A DNA stretch of 57,067 nucleotides from an uncultured bacterium (GTDB lineage Bacteria; Bacteroidota; Bacteroidia; Chitinophagales; Chitinophagaceae): positions 1 through 57,067 of the forward strand of contig CAJBBV010000173.1 of the NCBI GenBank assembly GCA_903951405.1, read 5' to 3'. Both the position numbers and the translations under genes were made by a program. Of this stretch, positions 27,182-35,692 are shown in pieces. Position 1 is the first letter of the stretch. The number at the start of each line of letters is the position of its first letter. The notes under the pieces were generated by a model. That model was not told the DNA's origin and ran no database searches. It saw only the letters and a program-made list of their open reading frames with translations.

Positions 27182-28255
27182 TTACGCTTCCAATGTTTTA
27201 TTGTTAGCATATCCTCTCCATTTTTCGATCAGATCTTTCATGTCCTCAGGTAGTTCGCTTTCGAATTTCATTTTTTCACCGCTGATTGGATGGATGAATC
27301 CAAGTATTTGAGCATGTAGTGCATGTCTACGGCAAATGCCAAAACAGTTATCTACAAATTGTTTATACTTTGTAAAAACCGTTCCTTTTAGAATTCTGTT
27401 TCCACCGTATACATCATCATTGAATAAGGAATGACCAACATGCTGCATATGGACTCTGATTTGGTGTGTTCTTCCAGTTTCCAATTCGCATTCAATCAGG
27501 CTTACGTATTTCATGTCTTCTAGTACCCTATAGTGGGTAATCGCTTCTTTTCCATGTTCACCACCATCTGGATATACATCCATTAATTTTCGAAGTCGCT
27601 CATGTCGAGCTATATTCCCCCTTATGGTGCCTGTTGTTTCATCAAATCCTCCCCAAACAAGCGCTATGTATTTTCTTTCAACGGTATGATCGAAGAATTG
27701 TTTAGCCAGTTTCATGGCAGCAATTTCTGATTTGGCTAAGACAAGCAGTCCAGTAGTGTTTTTGTCAATTCTGTGTACCATGCCAAATCGGGGCAGCTTA
27801 GTTTCTGATATATCAGGCTGTTGCTCCTTTAGATGCCAAGCTACTCCATTAATTAGTGTACCATTGTAATTTCCTGATCCGGGGTGCACCACCATACCGG
27901 CGGGCTTATTCACCACTAATATGTGATCATCTTCAAATACAATGTTGAGGTCAAGTTTTTCTGGAATAATGTCATAGGTTTCTGGACTTGTGTCTGAATA
28001 AAAAATAATTTGGTCGAATGGCCTTACCTTATAATTCGCTTTTGTGGGTATGCCATTAACCGTAACCATGCCAGCTTCAATAGCGAGCTGAATTTTATTT
28101 CGAGAAGTATTGACTGTTTTTGACAATATAAACCGATCCACCCGAAGTGGCTCTTGCCCTTTATCCACTGATAGGGTCAGTCTTTCGTATAACTCTTCCG
28201 AATATCCGGTGGAGATTTCCTCATCCTGGTTTTCAATCCTATCTGCCTGCGACAT
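27182..28255 (-). CDS. RluD-like 23S rRNA pseudouridine synthase
   Basis: 357 aa. N-terminal S4 RNA-binding domain (about 38-85) precedes the RluA-family core with the catalytic Asp motif HRIDKNTTGLLVLAKS (about 161), then TGRTHQIRVHM and HALHAQILGF. RluD makes pseudouridines in helix 69 of 23S rRNA. Length and S4 domain favour RluD over RluA, but other paralogues cannot be excluded. A good promoter element lies 14 nt upstream. Confidence 0.92.
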   Translation of the reverse strand: MSQADRIENQDEEISTGYSEELYERLTLSVDKGQEPLRVDRFILSKTVNTSRNKIQLAIEAGMVTVNGIPTKANYKVRPFDQIIFYSDTSPETYDIIPEKLDLNIVFEDDHILVVNKPAGMVVHPGSGNYNGTLINGVAWHLKEQQPDISETKLPRFGMVHRIDKNTTGLLVLAKSEIAAMKLAKQFFDHTVERKYIALVWGGFDETTGTIRGNIARHERLRKLMDVYPDGGEHGKEAITHYRVLEDMKYVSLIECELETGRTHQIRVHMQHVGHSLFNDDVYGGNRILKGTVFTKYKQFVDNCFGICRRHALHAQILGFIHPISGEKMKFESELPEDMKDLIEKWRGYANNKTLEA

Positions 28256-28269
28256 AATACCTATTTTTG

Positions 28270-28277
28270 CAAAGATA
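28270..28277 (-). promoter_or_regulatory. Putative -7 promoter element for the rluD-like gene
   Basis: TATCTTTG on the minus strand, followed by CAAAAATA. The same 16-base string (TATCTTTGCAAAAATA) occurs before the DEAD-box gene at 33915. Confidence 0.5.
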
Positions 28278-28306
28278 TTGTGTTTAGGTAGCTAATTCTA
28301 ATTGAG

Positions 28307-29020
28307 ATGATACAAGAAGTTATATTAAGGGATCTTTCGGTGTTAGAATATGGAGATGCATGGAAGCTACAAGAGTCTCTTTTGTTGGATAATACAAAAC
28401 TAAAATCAATTGCTTCAAAAAGTGGGGAGCAGGCCAAAACAACACATCATCTACTCTTTTGTGAACATCCTCCAGTATATACAATAGGTAAAAGTGGCAA
28501 AACAGAACATGTTTTAATTAGCCAAGATGAATTGGCCAAACGAAATATTGGATATTATCCTACTAACCGTGGGGGTGATATTACGTTTCATGGACCAGGT
28601 CAATTGGTGGGATATCCTATTATTGACCTAGAATATTTTTTTACAGATATAGGTAAGTACTTGCGGTCATTAGAAGAGGTAATTATTTTGACTATAGGCC
28701 ATTATGGTATTCGAGGCGAAAGGAGTAAAGGGGAAACTGGGGTGTGGTTAGACTCAGCTATTCCAGGGAAAGCTCGAAAAATATGTGCCATGGGGGTTCG
28801 ATGTAGTCGTTGGGTAACAATGCATGGATTTGCATTGAATGTCAGCACTGATTTAACTTATTTTAATTCAATCATACCATGTGGCATCCCCGATAAGCAG
28901 GTTACTTCATTGACGCAAGAGTTAGGTATTGAAGTTGATTTGAGCGAGGTAAAAGCGTTGGTTAGGAAAAATTTCGAGGACGTTTTTGGTTGTAAGGTCA
29001 TCGATTTTCAGGAGGTATAA
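28307..29020 (+). CDS. lipB: Octanoyl-[acyl-carrier-protein]:protein N-octanoyltransferase
   Basis: 237 aa; transfers octanoyl groups to lipoyl domains, the first step of lipoate synthesis. NRGGDITFHGPGQLVGYPI, the lysine motif RKICAMGVRCSRWVTMHGFALN and IPCGIPDKQVTS with the catalytic Cys are diagnostic. Divergent from the rluD-like gene with a 51-nt gap. The 3' end overlaps the convergent secreted-protein gene by 23 nt. Confidence 0.95.
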   Translation: MIQEVILRDLSVLEYGDAWKLQESLLLDNTKLKSIASKSGEQAKTTHHLLFCEHPPVYTIGKSGKTEHVLISQDELAKRNIGYYPTNRGGDITFHGPGQLVGYPIIDLEYFFTDIGKYLRSLEEVIILTIGHYGIRGERSKGETGVWLDSAIPGKARKICAMGVRCSRWVTMHGFALNVSTDLTYFNSIIPCGIPDKQVTSLTQELGIEVDLSEVKALVRKNFEDVFGCKVIDFQEV

Positions 29021-29885
29021 AAAACCTGCTTTTTTCTTTAGGTTTCTGCCCATCATAAAGTTCATAGCTGAACCATCCGCTCGACATAAAATTTGACCTA
29101 TCAATCAGTAGTTTTGATTCTTTTATGTTTTTCATATTGAATAGCAGAGCCCCGTCTTCTTTATAAACAAAAAAAGAAAAATGTTTTTTTTCGGGGTTGG
29201 GCAGGATCAGCATTAGATTACCACCTGGGTTGATGTAGATAAAAGCTGAGGGTTGGAATATGTTTTCGGTAACTAGACTATCTTTCTTGATGAACTTAGA
29301 AATCTTTTCTATGTCTTCAATTTTTGATACAGGTATGTTCAATTGAACTCTTTCGTATTTCTTAGAGTTTACTTCCTCCTCAATATAATTTACCGCTTCT
29401 TGTACTACTTCCTTTTCTGTTTCGGTTATAGGGGATATCGAGGTTGGTGTAACAATGGTAGGCGAAACAATGACTTTTATGGGCTGATTTGCTCCTGCTG
29501 GAGCTGATGGTTTTGGTGGGAGTAGTATTTGTTTTATTTCTTTTATTGCTTTTTTGCCATTGGTAAAGAAATATCGACCATTAGGCTTTACATAAAAAAT
29601 TCGATAAAAGTATCGAATGCTATCTGTTGATTTAACTAGATATCCATTACTAAATGAAGTAGGATCTGGCATTGACATGATAGACTGATATCCTTTTAAG
29701 GAGTCCTTAGATCGTTGAATAATGAGTTGCCTTAATTCTTTGTCAGGATTATTCCATCCAATTATAGTCTTACCATTAATCTCTTTCGCCGTAAATGCAG
29801 GAAGTGTATCCTGAGCGCTTGCGCTAGCAGGATGCATTAATAACAGCAATATGCTCATTGTAGCTGTATATATAATTCTTCTCAT
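28998..29885 (-). CDS. Secreted protein of unknown function
   Basis: 295 aa. Signal peptide MRRIIYTATMSILLLLMHPASASAQ. The first half (about 30-105: INGKTIIGWNNPDKELRQLIIQRSKDSLKGY...YFYRIFYV) has the strand pattern of a fibronectin type III-like module. A Pro/Ala/Ile linker follows, then an acidic helix and a C-terminal beta-rich part (FIYINPGGNLMLILPN) with similarity to a C-terminal sorting-type strand pattern, though no clear type IX signal. Function unknown. Confidence 0.75.
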   Translation of the reverse strand: MRRIIYTATMSILLLLMHPASASAQDTLPAFTAKEINGKTIIGWNNPDKELRQLIIQRSKDSLKGYQSIMSMPDPTSFSNGYLVKSTDSIRYFYRIFYVKPNGRYFFTNGKKAIKEIKQILLPPKPSAPAGANQPIKVIVSPTIVTPTSISPITETEKEVVQEAVNYIEEEVNSKKYERVQLNIPVSKIEDIEKISKFIKKDSLVTENIFQPSAFIYINPGGNLMLILPNPEKKHFSFFVYKEDGALLFNMKNIKESKLLIDRSNFMSSGWFSYELYDGQKPKEKSRFFIPPENR

Positions 29886-29910
29886 ACATTACAAATATAC
29901 ATTGGATGCG

Positions 29911-30801
29911 TCAAAAGCTCAATTCATTATTTGTTAATGATCTGTTGCCTTGTAAGCCACCACTGTGTATCAGGAGGATCCGTGAACCGGGCAAAAAGAA
30001 ATTATTTTTCATTGAATCGTAAAATGCTGAAATCATTTTTCCTGTATATACAAAATCCGTTTTTATTTGATGTGTTTCGTAGAAGCTATTCATCGTTTCT
30101 AGAAGCGCTGTGTCTTTTTTTGCATATCCACCATGATGATAGTTGAACAGCATGTCGAATTTATTTTTATCTAATTTATCGGAGGTAATTAATTTTCTGA
30201 TTTCATTGATGATTGAAAAATTATTTTTTAATACAGAAACCAATATTATTTTTTGGGTTGAATTGGAGCTATTTATAAGGCCTGCTGCCATTGTTCCTGT
30301 TCCGCATGCTGCTATGATATGACTATAGTTTTCGCTTCCTTCAAAAGATAGTATTTCTGATGCTCCTTTTGCACCTAAAAAGCCATAGCCTCCTTGTGGA
30401 ATTATTTGTTTTGTCGGGTATTTAGCTGCTAAGTCATGTAAATCGATTTTGTCGAATGCTTCTCGTGTAATAAACTGTAATTCCATGCCATGTATAATGC
30501 AATCTGAGAGTGTATTTGATAACTCTTTGGGTCTTTCTCCTCGTACTAATCCAATAGAAGAAAGTCCAATTTTTTTTGCCGCATAGGCGGAGGCTACAAG
30601 ATGATTTGAGTAGCTGCCACCTAGCGTGATAATACCATTTTTGTTTTTTTCTCTTGCTTCTTGAATATAGTATTTCAGTTTAAAAAGTTTGTTTCCTGAA
30701 ACGATGGGGTGAAGTAGATCGATTCGAAGCATATCTACAGTTGCATTACATTCTGTAAACAGCTCTTCTTGAATATTTTGAATATGTGATTTATCTATCA
30801 T
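29911..30801 (-). CDS. PLP-dependent 1-aminocyclopropane-1-carboxylate deaminase / D-cysteine desulfhydrase-like enzyme
   Basis: 296 aa fold-type II PLP enzyme. SGNKLFKLKYYI contains the candidate PLP lysine, GGSYSNHLVASAYAAKKIG is the substrate/phosphate loop, and AACGTGTMAAGL is the glycine-rich PLP-phosphate loop. Homologues in Bacteroidota are annotated as ACC deaminase or D-cysteine desulfhydrase; the actual substrate is open. Slightly short of the family's usual 310-340 residues. Confidence 0.85.
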   Translation of the reverse strand: MIDKSHIQNIQEELFTECNATVDMLRIDLLHPIVSGNKLFKLKYYIQEAREKNKNGIITLGGSYSNHLVASAYAAKKIGLSSIGLVRGERPKELSNTLSDCIIHGMELQFITREAFDKIDLHDLAAKYPTKQIIPQGGYGFLGAKGASEILSFEGSENYSHIIAACGTGTMAAGLINSSNSTQKIILVSVLKNNFSIINEIRKLITSDKLDKNKFDMLFNYHHGGYAKKDTALLETMNSFYETHQIKTDFVYTGKMISAFYDSMKNNFFLPGSRILLIHSGGLQGNRSLTNNELSF

Positions 30802-30875
30802 ATTATATATTGATAAAGTTCGTGTTTTGTTGCCTTCATAAATTCACTTTATTTTCGCTTACAAACATAAAGGTT

Positions 30876-31775
30876 ATGAAACCAACACTATTGATTTTGG
30901 CGGCAGGCATGGCATCGCGTTATGGAGGGATGAAACAAATAGAGGAATTTGGTCCTGAGGGCGAAACTATTATGGATTATTCCATCTATGACGCTATTCG
31001 GGTTGGTTTTGGGAAGATTGTCTTCGTGATTCGTGAAGAATTTGCAGAGCAGTTTAAAGCCATATTTGACCCAAAGTTAAAGGGTAAGGTTGATGTGGAA
31101 TATGTATATCAGCATTTGGATGCTCATTTAAATGGATACGTTAAGTCGCCTGAAAGAGCAAAGCCTTGGGGAACAGCACATGCTATTTTGTGTGCACAGC
31201 ATGTAATTCACGAACCTTTTGCTGTTATCAATGCCGATGATTTTTATGGTCATGATGCATTTGTGAAAGCATATAATTTTCTAACCACTACATGTAGTGA
31301 GAAGCATTATGCAATCATTGCATACGAATTAGGTCAAACATTATCAGACCATGGTACAGTCAACAGAGGTGTTTGTCAAGTAGATGGATTTGGTAATTTG
31401 GAAGAAGTTAGGGAGCGTTTAAATATTTCTAGAGCACATGGAGTAGTAAAGGCTGAGGATGGAGTTATGCCTGATCTGCTTAGTTTAAATACTATGGTGT
31501 CTATGAATTTCTGGTGCTTTAGTCCTTCTGTTTTTGAACTTTCCCAATCCTTGTTTGCAGACTTCCTCACGGCACATGGCCAAGAGAGTAAATCAGAATT
31601 TTTTATTCCAGTGGTAGCTGACCATTTTATGAAAGTTACTGTAGGTAGGGTAGAAGTAATTCCTACTTCAGCTATATGGTTCGGGGTTACTTATAAAGAA
31701 GATGCTCCTTCCGTTCGAGAGAGTATTGAAAAGCTACTTGAAGCAGGCGAATACCCCAAAGGACTTTGGCGTTAA
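30876..31775 (+). CDS. Sugar-phosphate nucleotidyltransferase family protein
   Basis: 299 aa from the ATG at 30876 (MKPTLLILAAGMASRYGG). The N-terminal nucleotide loop LAAGMASRYGGMKQ is typical of NTP transferases, and NADDFYGHDAF supplies the metal-binding acidic pair. PWGTAHAIL and FFIPVVADHF follow. Homologous to UTP-glucose-1-phosphate uridylyltransferase-like proteins, but the sugar is unknown. Stand-alone, 74 nt from the divergent PLP enzyme gene. Confidence 0.85.
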   Translation: MKPTLLILAAGMASRYGGMKQIEEFGPEGETIMDYSIYDAIRVGFGKIVFVIREEFAEQFKAIFDPKLKGKVDVEYVYQHLDAHLNGYVKSPERAKPWGTAHAILCAQHVIHEPFAVINADDFYGHDAFVKAYNFLTTTCSEKHYAIIAYELGQTLSDHGTVNRGVCQVDGFGNLEEVRERLNISRAHGVVKAEDGVMPDLLSLNTMVSMNFWCFSPSVFELSQSLFADFLTAHGQESKSEFFIPVVADHFMKVTVGRVEVIPTSAIWFGVTYKEDAPSVRESIEKLLEAGEYPKGLWR

Positions 31776-31821
31776 TTCATTCACGTACTTCGATATAGGA
31801 TTACGACAAACTACTTAGCCT

Positions 31822-32925
31822 TTAATTCAAAACTACTTTAACCATATACACGTAGTCTTGTACTTTTTTGACTTGTTGCATGCGATCCACTTTTTTAATG
31901 GATGATGCATTGTGTATTCTTACATGTTCAGGGCTTTCTGAATCTTTTAAAGATTCGAGTAATCGGTAGATATTTTTTGATTTAGTTGCAAAAACAACGC
32001 CACTTGCAGAAGCTTGCCTTGCATTTAAGATGCCGATAACTTCACCATTTTTATTCAACACAGGCCCACCACTATTACCTGGATTTGCTGAAATAGCCAA
32101 TTGGTATGATAACGTATCTCCGTCAAGTCCCGATTTTGCACTGAGGTAACCTTCATTGTATACAATTTCGTCTTTAGGATAGCCAAGTGTGAATACAGGT
32201 GAAGATAAATCTGTTGATGTTTTTGTAAATCCGTAGGGAAGTTGTTTAGTTGCTTTGAAATCAAGGTCATTGATTTTAAGCAGTGCAATATCAGAGGATG
32301 CGTCTAGGTGAATGATTTCGGCAAGAAAGTCTTCTCCATCTTGATTCTGTACGTACACTTTTTTAGCATCTTTTAATACGTGGGCACTTGTAACCATATA
32401 TCCTTTAGGGTCGATGATAAAGCCCGTGCCTCCGAATTTAACAGAAGCACCTGGTTCAATTTTATTTTTGAATTTATTCAGTTCAACGCGTTGTGTTGAT
32501 GATTGTTTTTCAAGGCTGCTCACCTTTCTTCTTAATTCTTCGATATCCCTTAAGGGTGTTTTGGGAGAAAAGACAGTGATCATTCCGCTTATGAATAGGG
32601 CTGTAATTCCAGCTATAGATGCGGCAACCATTACTACGCGGCGGTAGCGACTCCATAAGTTTACTATCCTTGCGCTGCCTCTAATTCTTAGCTCTTTAAT
32701 CAACCCATCTTCTTGAAGTGTTTGATGCGTATCATATAAGGTAGATTTGAATCTACGAATAGCGCCATAGTTTTCAATTTGATCAAGGAAGGCATGGTAT
32801 TCAACAACCATTTGATCCAATTCAGGGTCGTTCATCCTCATTTCTTCAAAAGCAACCTTTTCAGCTCCGCTGAGTTCACCTCTGAGGTATTTTTCTACCA
32901 TCTCCGATAATTGCAACTGGTCCAT
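31822..32925 (-). CDS. Membrane-anchored S1C trypsin-like protease with anti-sigma-like N-terminus
   Basis: 367 aa. The first roughly 60 residues (VEKYLRGELSGAEKVAFEEM...DPELDQMV) follow a pattern common in Bacteroidota anti-sigma/regulatory proteins. A transmembrane helix lies at about 97-118, a coiled coil at about 122-150, then a trypsin-like domain with His (TSAHVLKD, about 180), Asp (DASSDIALLKI, about 209) and Ser (NPGNSGGPVLN, about 285). All triad residues are present and no PDZ domain follows. It abuts the ECF sigma gene with no gap and may sense envelope stress and control the sigma factor. Confidence 0.82.
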   Translation of the reverse strand: MDQLQLSEMVEKYLRGELSGAEKVAFEEMRMNDPELDQMVVEYHAFLDQIENYGAIRRFKSTLYDTHQTLQEDGLIKELRIRGSARIVNLWSRYRRVVMVAASIAGITALFISGMITVFSPKTPLRDIEELRRKVSSLEKQSSTQRVELNKFKNKIEPGASVKFGGTGFIIDPKGYMVTSAHVLKDAKKVYVQNQDGEDFLAEIIHLDASSDIALLKINDLDFKATKQLPYGFTKTSTDLSSPVFTLGYPKDEIVYNEGYLSAKSGLDGDTLSYQLAISANPGNSGGPVLNKNGEVIGILNARQASASGVVFATKSKNIYRLLESLKDSESPEHVRIHNASSIKKVDRMQQVKKVQDYVYMVKVVLN

Positions 32926-33489
32926 TTAAGCGTTTTTATATTGTGCAAAGAATAGTTTCTTAAGGCGTACAAGGCATTTATACTTTTGATTTTTGGCGTT
33001 GTCTGCATTTGTGTAACCAAAAAATTCTGCAATTTCATGCATGTTTTTGTGGTGTACATAAAAGGCTTCAATCAAACTTTTACACGGCTCACCAATCTTT
33101 CCCATTGCGGTTCTCATGATTAGATATTGCTTATTCAACTTTTCATGCTCCTCTAAGTCATCTTCTACGGGCACTATTTGGTCGAAATTTTCAACTTGAC
33201 TTTCTATTCTTCTGTTCTGTTGTAGTTTTTTTAGCCACAATCGACGGCAAACAGAATATAGATACGTTTTTATCTGGCAGGTGAGCACAAAATCGGGGGA
33301 TTTTGATTTTTCATAGAGCACAATCATGGCCTCCTGGAAAATATCCCTAGCATCATCTTCGCTTCCGTTATTATATAAGACAAAGTGTTGAATTAGGCTA
33401 AAGTTGTCCTTGTAGACTGATTCAATTGCATCTTTATCATTGACTCCTATAGCCTTGAAAACCGCTTTCTCCTGATCTGTTATACTCAC
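32926..33489 (-). CDS. ECF-like RNA polymerase sigma factor
   Basis: 187 aa. Region 2 includes DDARDIFQEAMIVLYEKSKSP, the -10-binding helix; region 4 (EPCKSLIEAFYVHHKNMHEIAEFFGYTNADNAKNQKYKCLVRLKKLF) is the -35-binding helix-turn-helix. Start is GTG at 33489. The gene directly abuts the protease/anti-sigma-like gene, so the two form a probable regulatory pair. The upstream region carries a motif shared with the divergent lipoprotein gene. Confidence 0.88.
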   Translation of the reverse strand: MSITDQEKAVFKAIGVNDKDAIESVYKDNFSLIQHFVLYNNGSEDDARDIFQEAMIVLYEKSKSPDFVLTCQIKTYLYSVCRRLWLKKLQQNRRIESQVENFDQIVPVEDDLEEHEKLNKQYLIMRTAMGKIGEPCKSLIEAFYVHHKNMHEIAEFFGYTNADNAKNQKYKCLVRLKKLFFAQYKNA

Positions 33490-33500
33490 TTGCGTTGATT

Positions 33501-33529
33501 TAATACCTAGTTCTGGTTATAAGTAACCC
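33501..33529 (-). promoter_or_regulatory. Putative ECF-type promoter of the sigma factor operon
   Basis: On the minus strand GGGTTACTT (33529-33521), 14 nt, GTATTA (33506-33501), then the GTG start at 33489. If GGGTTA is the -35, spacing to GTATTA is 17 nt, normal for ECF promoters. The same arrangement faces the divergent gene. Inference. Confidence 0.5.
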
Positions 33530-33559
33530 ACAAAACAACAAAAAAAACTTTTAAAATCC

Positions 33560-33587
33560 GGGTTACTTTATTTTACTTTGCGTATTA
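33560..33587 (+). promoter_or_regulatory. Putative ECF-type promoter of the small lipoprotein gene
   Basis: GGGTTACTT (33560-33568), 13 nt, GTATTA (33582-33587), start codon at 33626. Mirror image of the sigma-operon promoter motif at 33501-33529. Confidence 0.5.
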
Positions 33588-33625
33588 TTAGATATTATTC
33601 AATTTTAACATTAAAAAATTAACGA

Positions 33626-33796
33626 ATGAAAAAGTTATTTGTAATCTTAGCTATGGCTGCTCTTGCTTCTTGCGGAGGTTCTGATTCTGCTGCAACAACT
33701 GATACTGCTGCTGCTGCTGTTGACACAACTGTTGTTGCTGTTGACACAACTGCTGCTGTTGATACTGCTGCTGTTGATACTGCCGCTGCTAAGTAA
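33626..33796 (+). CDS. Small repetitive lipoprotein (below ORF-track cutoff)
   Basis: 56 aa. A signal peptide with lipobox LASC (Cys16) marks it as a lipoprotein. The mature 40 residues are almost only Ala, Val, Asp and Thr, with imperfect repeats of AVDTTA/AVDTA, so the mature peptide is short, acidic and without a recognisable fold. It is flanked by a candidate ECF promoter and a good terminator, which supports a real gene. It is not in the ORF list because of its length. Divergent from the sigma factor, of which it is a likely target. Confidence 0.75.
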   Translation: MKKLFVILAMAALASCGGSDSAATTDTAAAAVDTTVVAVDTTAAVDTAAVDTAAAK

Positions 33797-33824
33797 TCTT
33801 TTTTTATATGGCAAGCAATCGTTG

Positions 33825-33857
33825 AAGTCGTTCCGTCTCTACGGAATGACTTTTTTT
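33825..33857 (+). terminator. Intrinsic terminator of the small lipoprotein gene
   Basis: Stem AGTCGTTCCGT / ACGGAATGACT (one G-T wobble) with a CTCT loop, then seven T residues. Confidence 0.8.
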
Positions 33858-33914
33858 ATTTAATCTACTGATAATCAAGCAATTCCGCTAATCCCATTTC
33901 TCGGGCATATAGAT

Positions 33915-33922
33915 TATCTTTG
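33915..33922 (+). promoter_or_regulatory. Putative -7 promoter element of the DEAD-box gene
   Basis: TATCTTTG, followed by CAAAAATA, ends 13 nt before the ATG at 33936. It is identical over 16 bases to the element before the rluD-like gene. Confidence 0.5.
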
Positions 33923-33935
33923 CAAAAATATTATT

Positions 33936-35687
33936 ATGAGTTTTGAAGAGTTAGGCATTGAAGAGATATTGCTCCAAGGCATTAAAGCACTTGGTTTTAC
34001 TGAACCTACACCAATACAGGAACAAGCGATACCTATTTTATTAAGTGGGACCAAAGATTTTGTGGGATTGGCTCAAACGGGCACCGGGAAAACAGCTGCA
34101 TTTGGACTTCCCCTGTTGCAATTAGTTGATTCTAAGGCTAAAACACCTGTAGCCCTGATGGTTTGTCCAACCCGTGAGTTGTGTATGCAAATCACCAAAG
34201 ATTTGATGAATTTTGGCCGGTATAAGAAAGGAACCAAAATGGTAGCGGTTTATGGTGGGGCCTCTATTTCACAGCAAATTCGTGATTTAAGGCAAGGCGC
34301 ACAAGTAGTGGTTGCTACACCAGGAAGGTTGATTGATTTGATCGAAAGGAAGGCGATTGACCTAGAAAATATTGAATATATTGTTTTAGATGAGGCTGAT
34401 GAGATGCTTAACATGGGATTCCGTGATGACATCGAATTTATCTTGAAAAATACTCCAAATAGGAAGAGTATTTGGTTATTCAGTGCTACTATGCCATCAG
34501 AAGTGAAGCAAGTGAGCAAACGCTACATGGATAAGCCCCATGAAATCACTATTGGCAAGATGAATGCGGCTAACGTGAATATTGACCATCAATATTATGT
34601 AACCTCAGGGGTTAATCGATATCAAACCCTAAAGCGAATCATTGATTTTAACCCAGGCATTTATGGGATTATTTTCACCAGGACAAAGGCTGATGCGCAA
34701 TCTATTACAGAATCACTTATTCGTGAAGGCTATGACATTGAAGCCCTTCATGGTGATTTAACCCAAGTTCAACGGGATAAAGTAATGGGTAGGTTTAGAG
34801 AAAAAAGTATTCAATTATTGATAGCTACTGATGTGGCAGCACGGGGAATTGATGTTAAAGATATCACACACGTTATTAATTATGAGCTCCCTGATGATGT
34901 AGAGGTATATACCCATAGAAGTGGCCGAACTGGTCGTGCAGGTAAGAATGGTGTTTGTGTTTCATTGGTTACATCTCGCGAACAATATAGGCTCAGGCAG
35001 ATCGAAAAATTAATTAACAATAGTTTGCACAAGATGGATATTCCATCAGGCAAAGATGTATGTCGTAAGCAGTTTTTCCATTTTATTGATAAGCTCCTCA
35101 AAGCTGATATTAGTCACGGTGAATATGAGACCTATATCCCTTTGTTGAAAGAAAAATTCGAGGATGTAACGAAAGAAGAGATTCTTCAACGTGTAGCCGC
35201 GCTTGAGTTTGATCGCTTCCTTCAGTATTATGAAAATGCTGCGGACCTCAATATGAGAGATGATAGGCGTTCAGAGAGGCAGTCTTCCTCTCGTGGCGAT
35301 TCTCGTGGAGATTCTCGGGGAGATTCTCGAGGAGACTCTCGCAATCAAGGTCGTTCGGCAGGGCGTAGCTCTTTTGGAAGAGAAGGTGGTTCTGAACGAA
35401 GAGATGGCGGATCAAGTGGGGCTGCAGGGGGCTATAAAAAACTATTTGTAAACTTAGGCACGAAAGATGGTTTTTATAAGGCTAGTTTTTTACAGTTTAT
35501 TTTAGACATGAGTGATCTCAGTAAGGATGTTTTGGGTAAGATCGACATGAAGGATATGAATAGCTGGGTAGAGATAGAAGGCGGCGCAGCAAATCAAATG
35601 ATTAAGTCACTTGATGGTAAAAAATTCAAGGGAAGAAGAATTAGGATGAATGATGCTGAAACAGGGGGCTCTAGAAATAATTATTAA
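33936..35687 (+). CDS. DEAD-box RNA helicase (DeaD/CsdA-like)
   Basis: 583 aa. Motifs in order: Q-motif region GFTEPTPIQEQAIP, AQTGTGKT (I), PTRELC (Ia), TPGR (Ib), DEADEM (II), SATM (III), ATDVAARGIDV (V) and HRSGRTGRAGKNG (VI). A low-complexity Arg/Ser/Gly stretch (about 445-495) leads to a C-terminal DbpA-type RNA-binding domain (LFVNLGTKDGFYKASFLQFIL). Roles likely include ribosome assembly and cold adaptation. The four 12-nt RGDS repeats lie in the linker. Stand-alone transcription unit. Confidence 0.93.
   Translation: MSFEELGIEEILLQGIKALGFTEPTPIQEQAIPILLSGTKDFVGLAQTGTGKTAAFGLPLLQLVDSKAKTPVALMVCPTRELCMQITKDLMNFGRYKKGTKMVAVYGGASISQQIRDLRQGAQVVVATPGRLIDLIERKAIDLENIEYIVLDEADEMLNMGFRDDIEFILKNTPNRKSIWLFSATMPSEVKQVSKRYMDKPHEITIGKMNAANVNIDHQYYVTSGVNRYQTLKRIIDFNPGIYGIIFTRTKADAQSITESLIREGYDIEALHGDLTQVQRDKVMGRFREKSIQLLIATDVAARGIDVKDITHVINYELPDDVEVYTHRSGRTGRAGKNGVCVSLVTSREQYRLRQIEKLINNSLHKMDIPSGKDVCRKQFFHFIDKLLKADISHGEYETYIPLLKEKFEDVTKEEILQRVAALEFDRFLQYYENAADLNMRDDRRSERQSSSRGDSRGDSRGDSRGDSRNQGRSAGRSSFGREGGSERRDGGSSGAAGGYKKLFVNLGTKDGFYKASFLQFILDMSDLSKDVLGKIDMKDMNSWVEIEGGAANQMIKSLDGKKFKGRRIRMNDAETGGSRNNY
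35292..35342 (+). repeat. Four 12-nt tandem repeats (RGDS) inside the DEAD-box gene
   Basis: Units of the form CGN-GGN-GAY-TCT repeat four times, encoding RGDSRGDSRGDSRGDSR. In-frame expansion or contraction by slippage would change only the basic linker length. Confidence 0.8.
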
Positions 35688-35692
35688 AAATA

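Noticed and set aside
33663-33863. 66-aa Leu-rich ORF
   Set aside because: It overlaps the real small lipoprotein and its terminator in another frame; the Leu runs are the shifted reading of the Ala/Val/Asp/Thr repeats.
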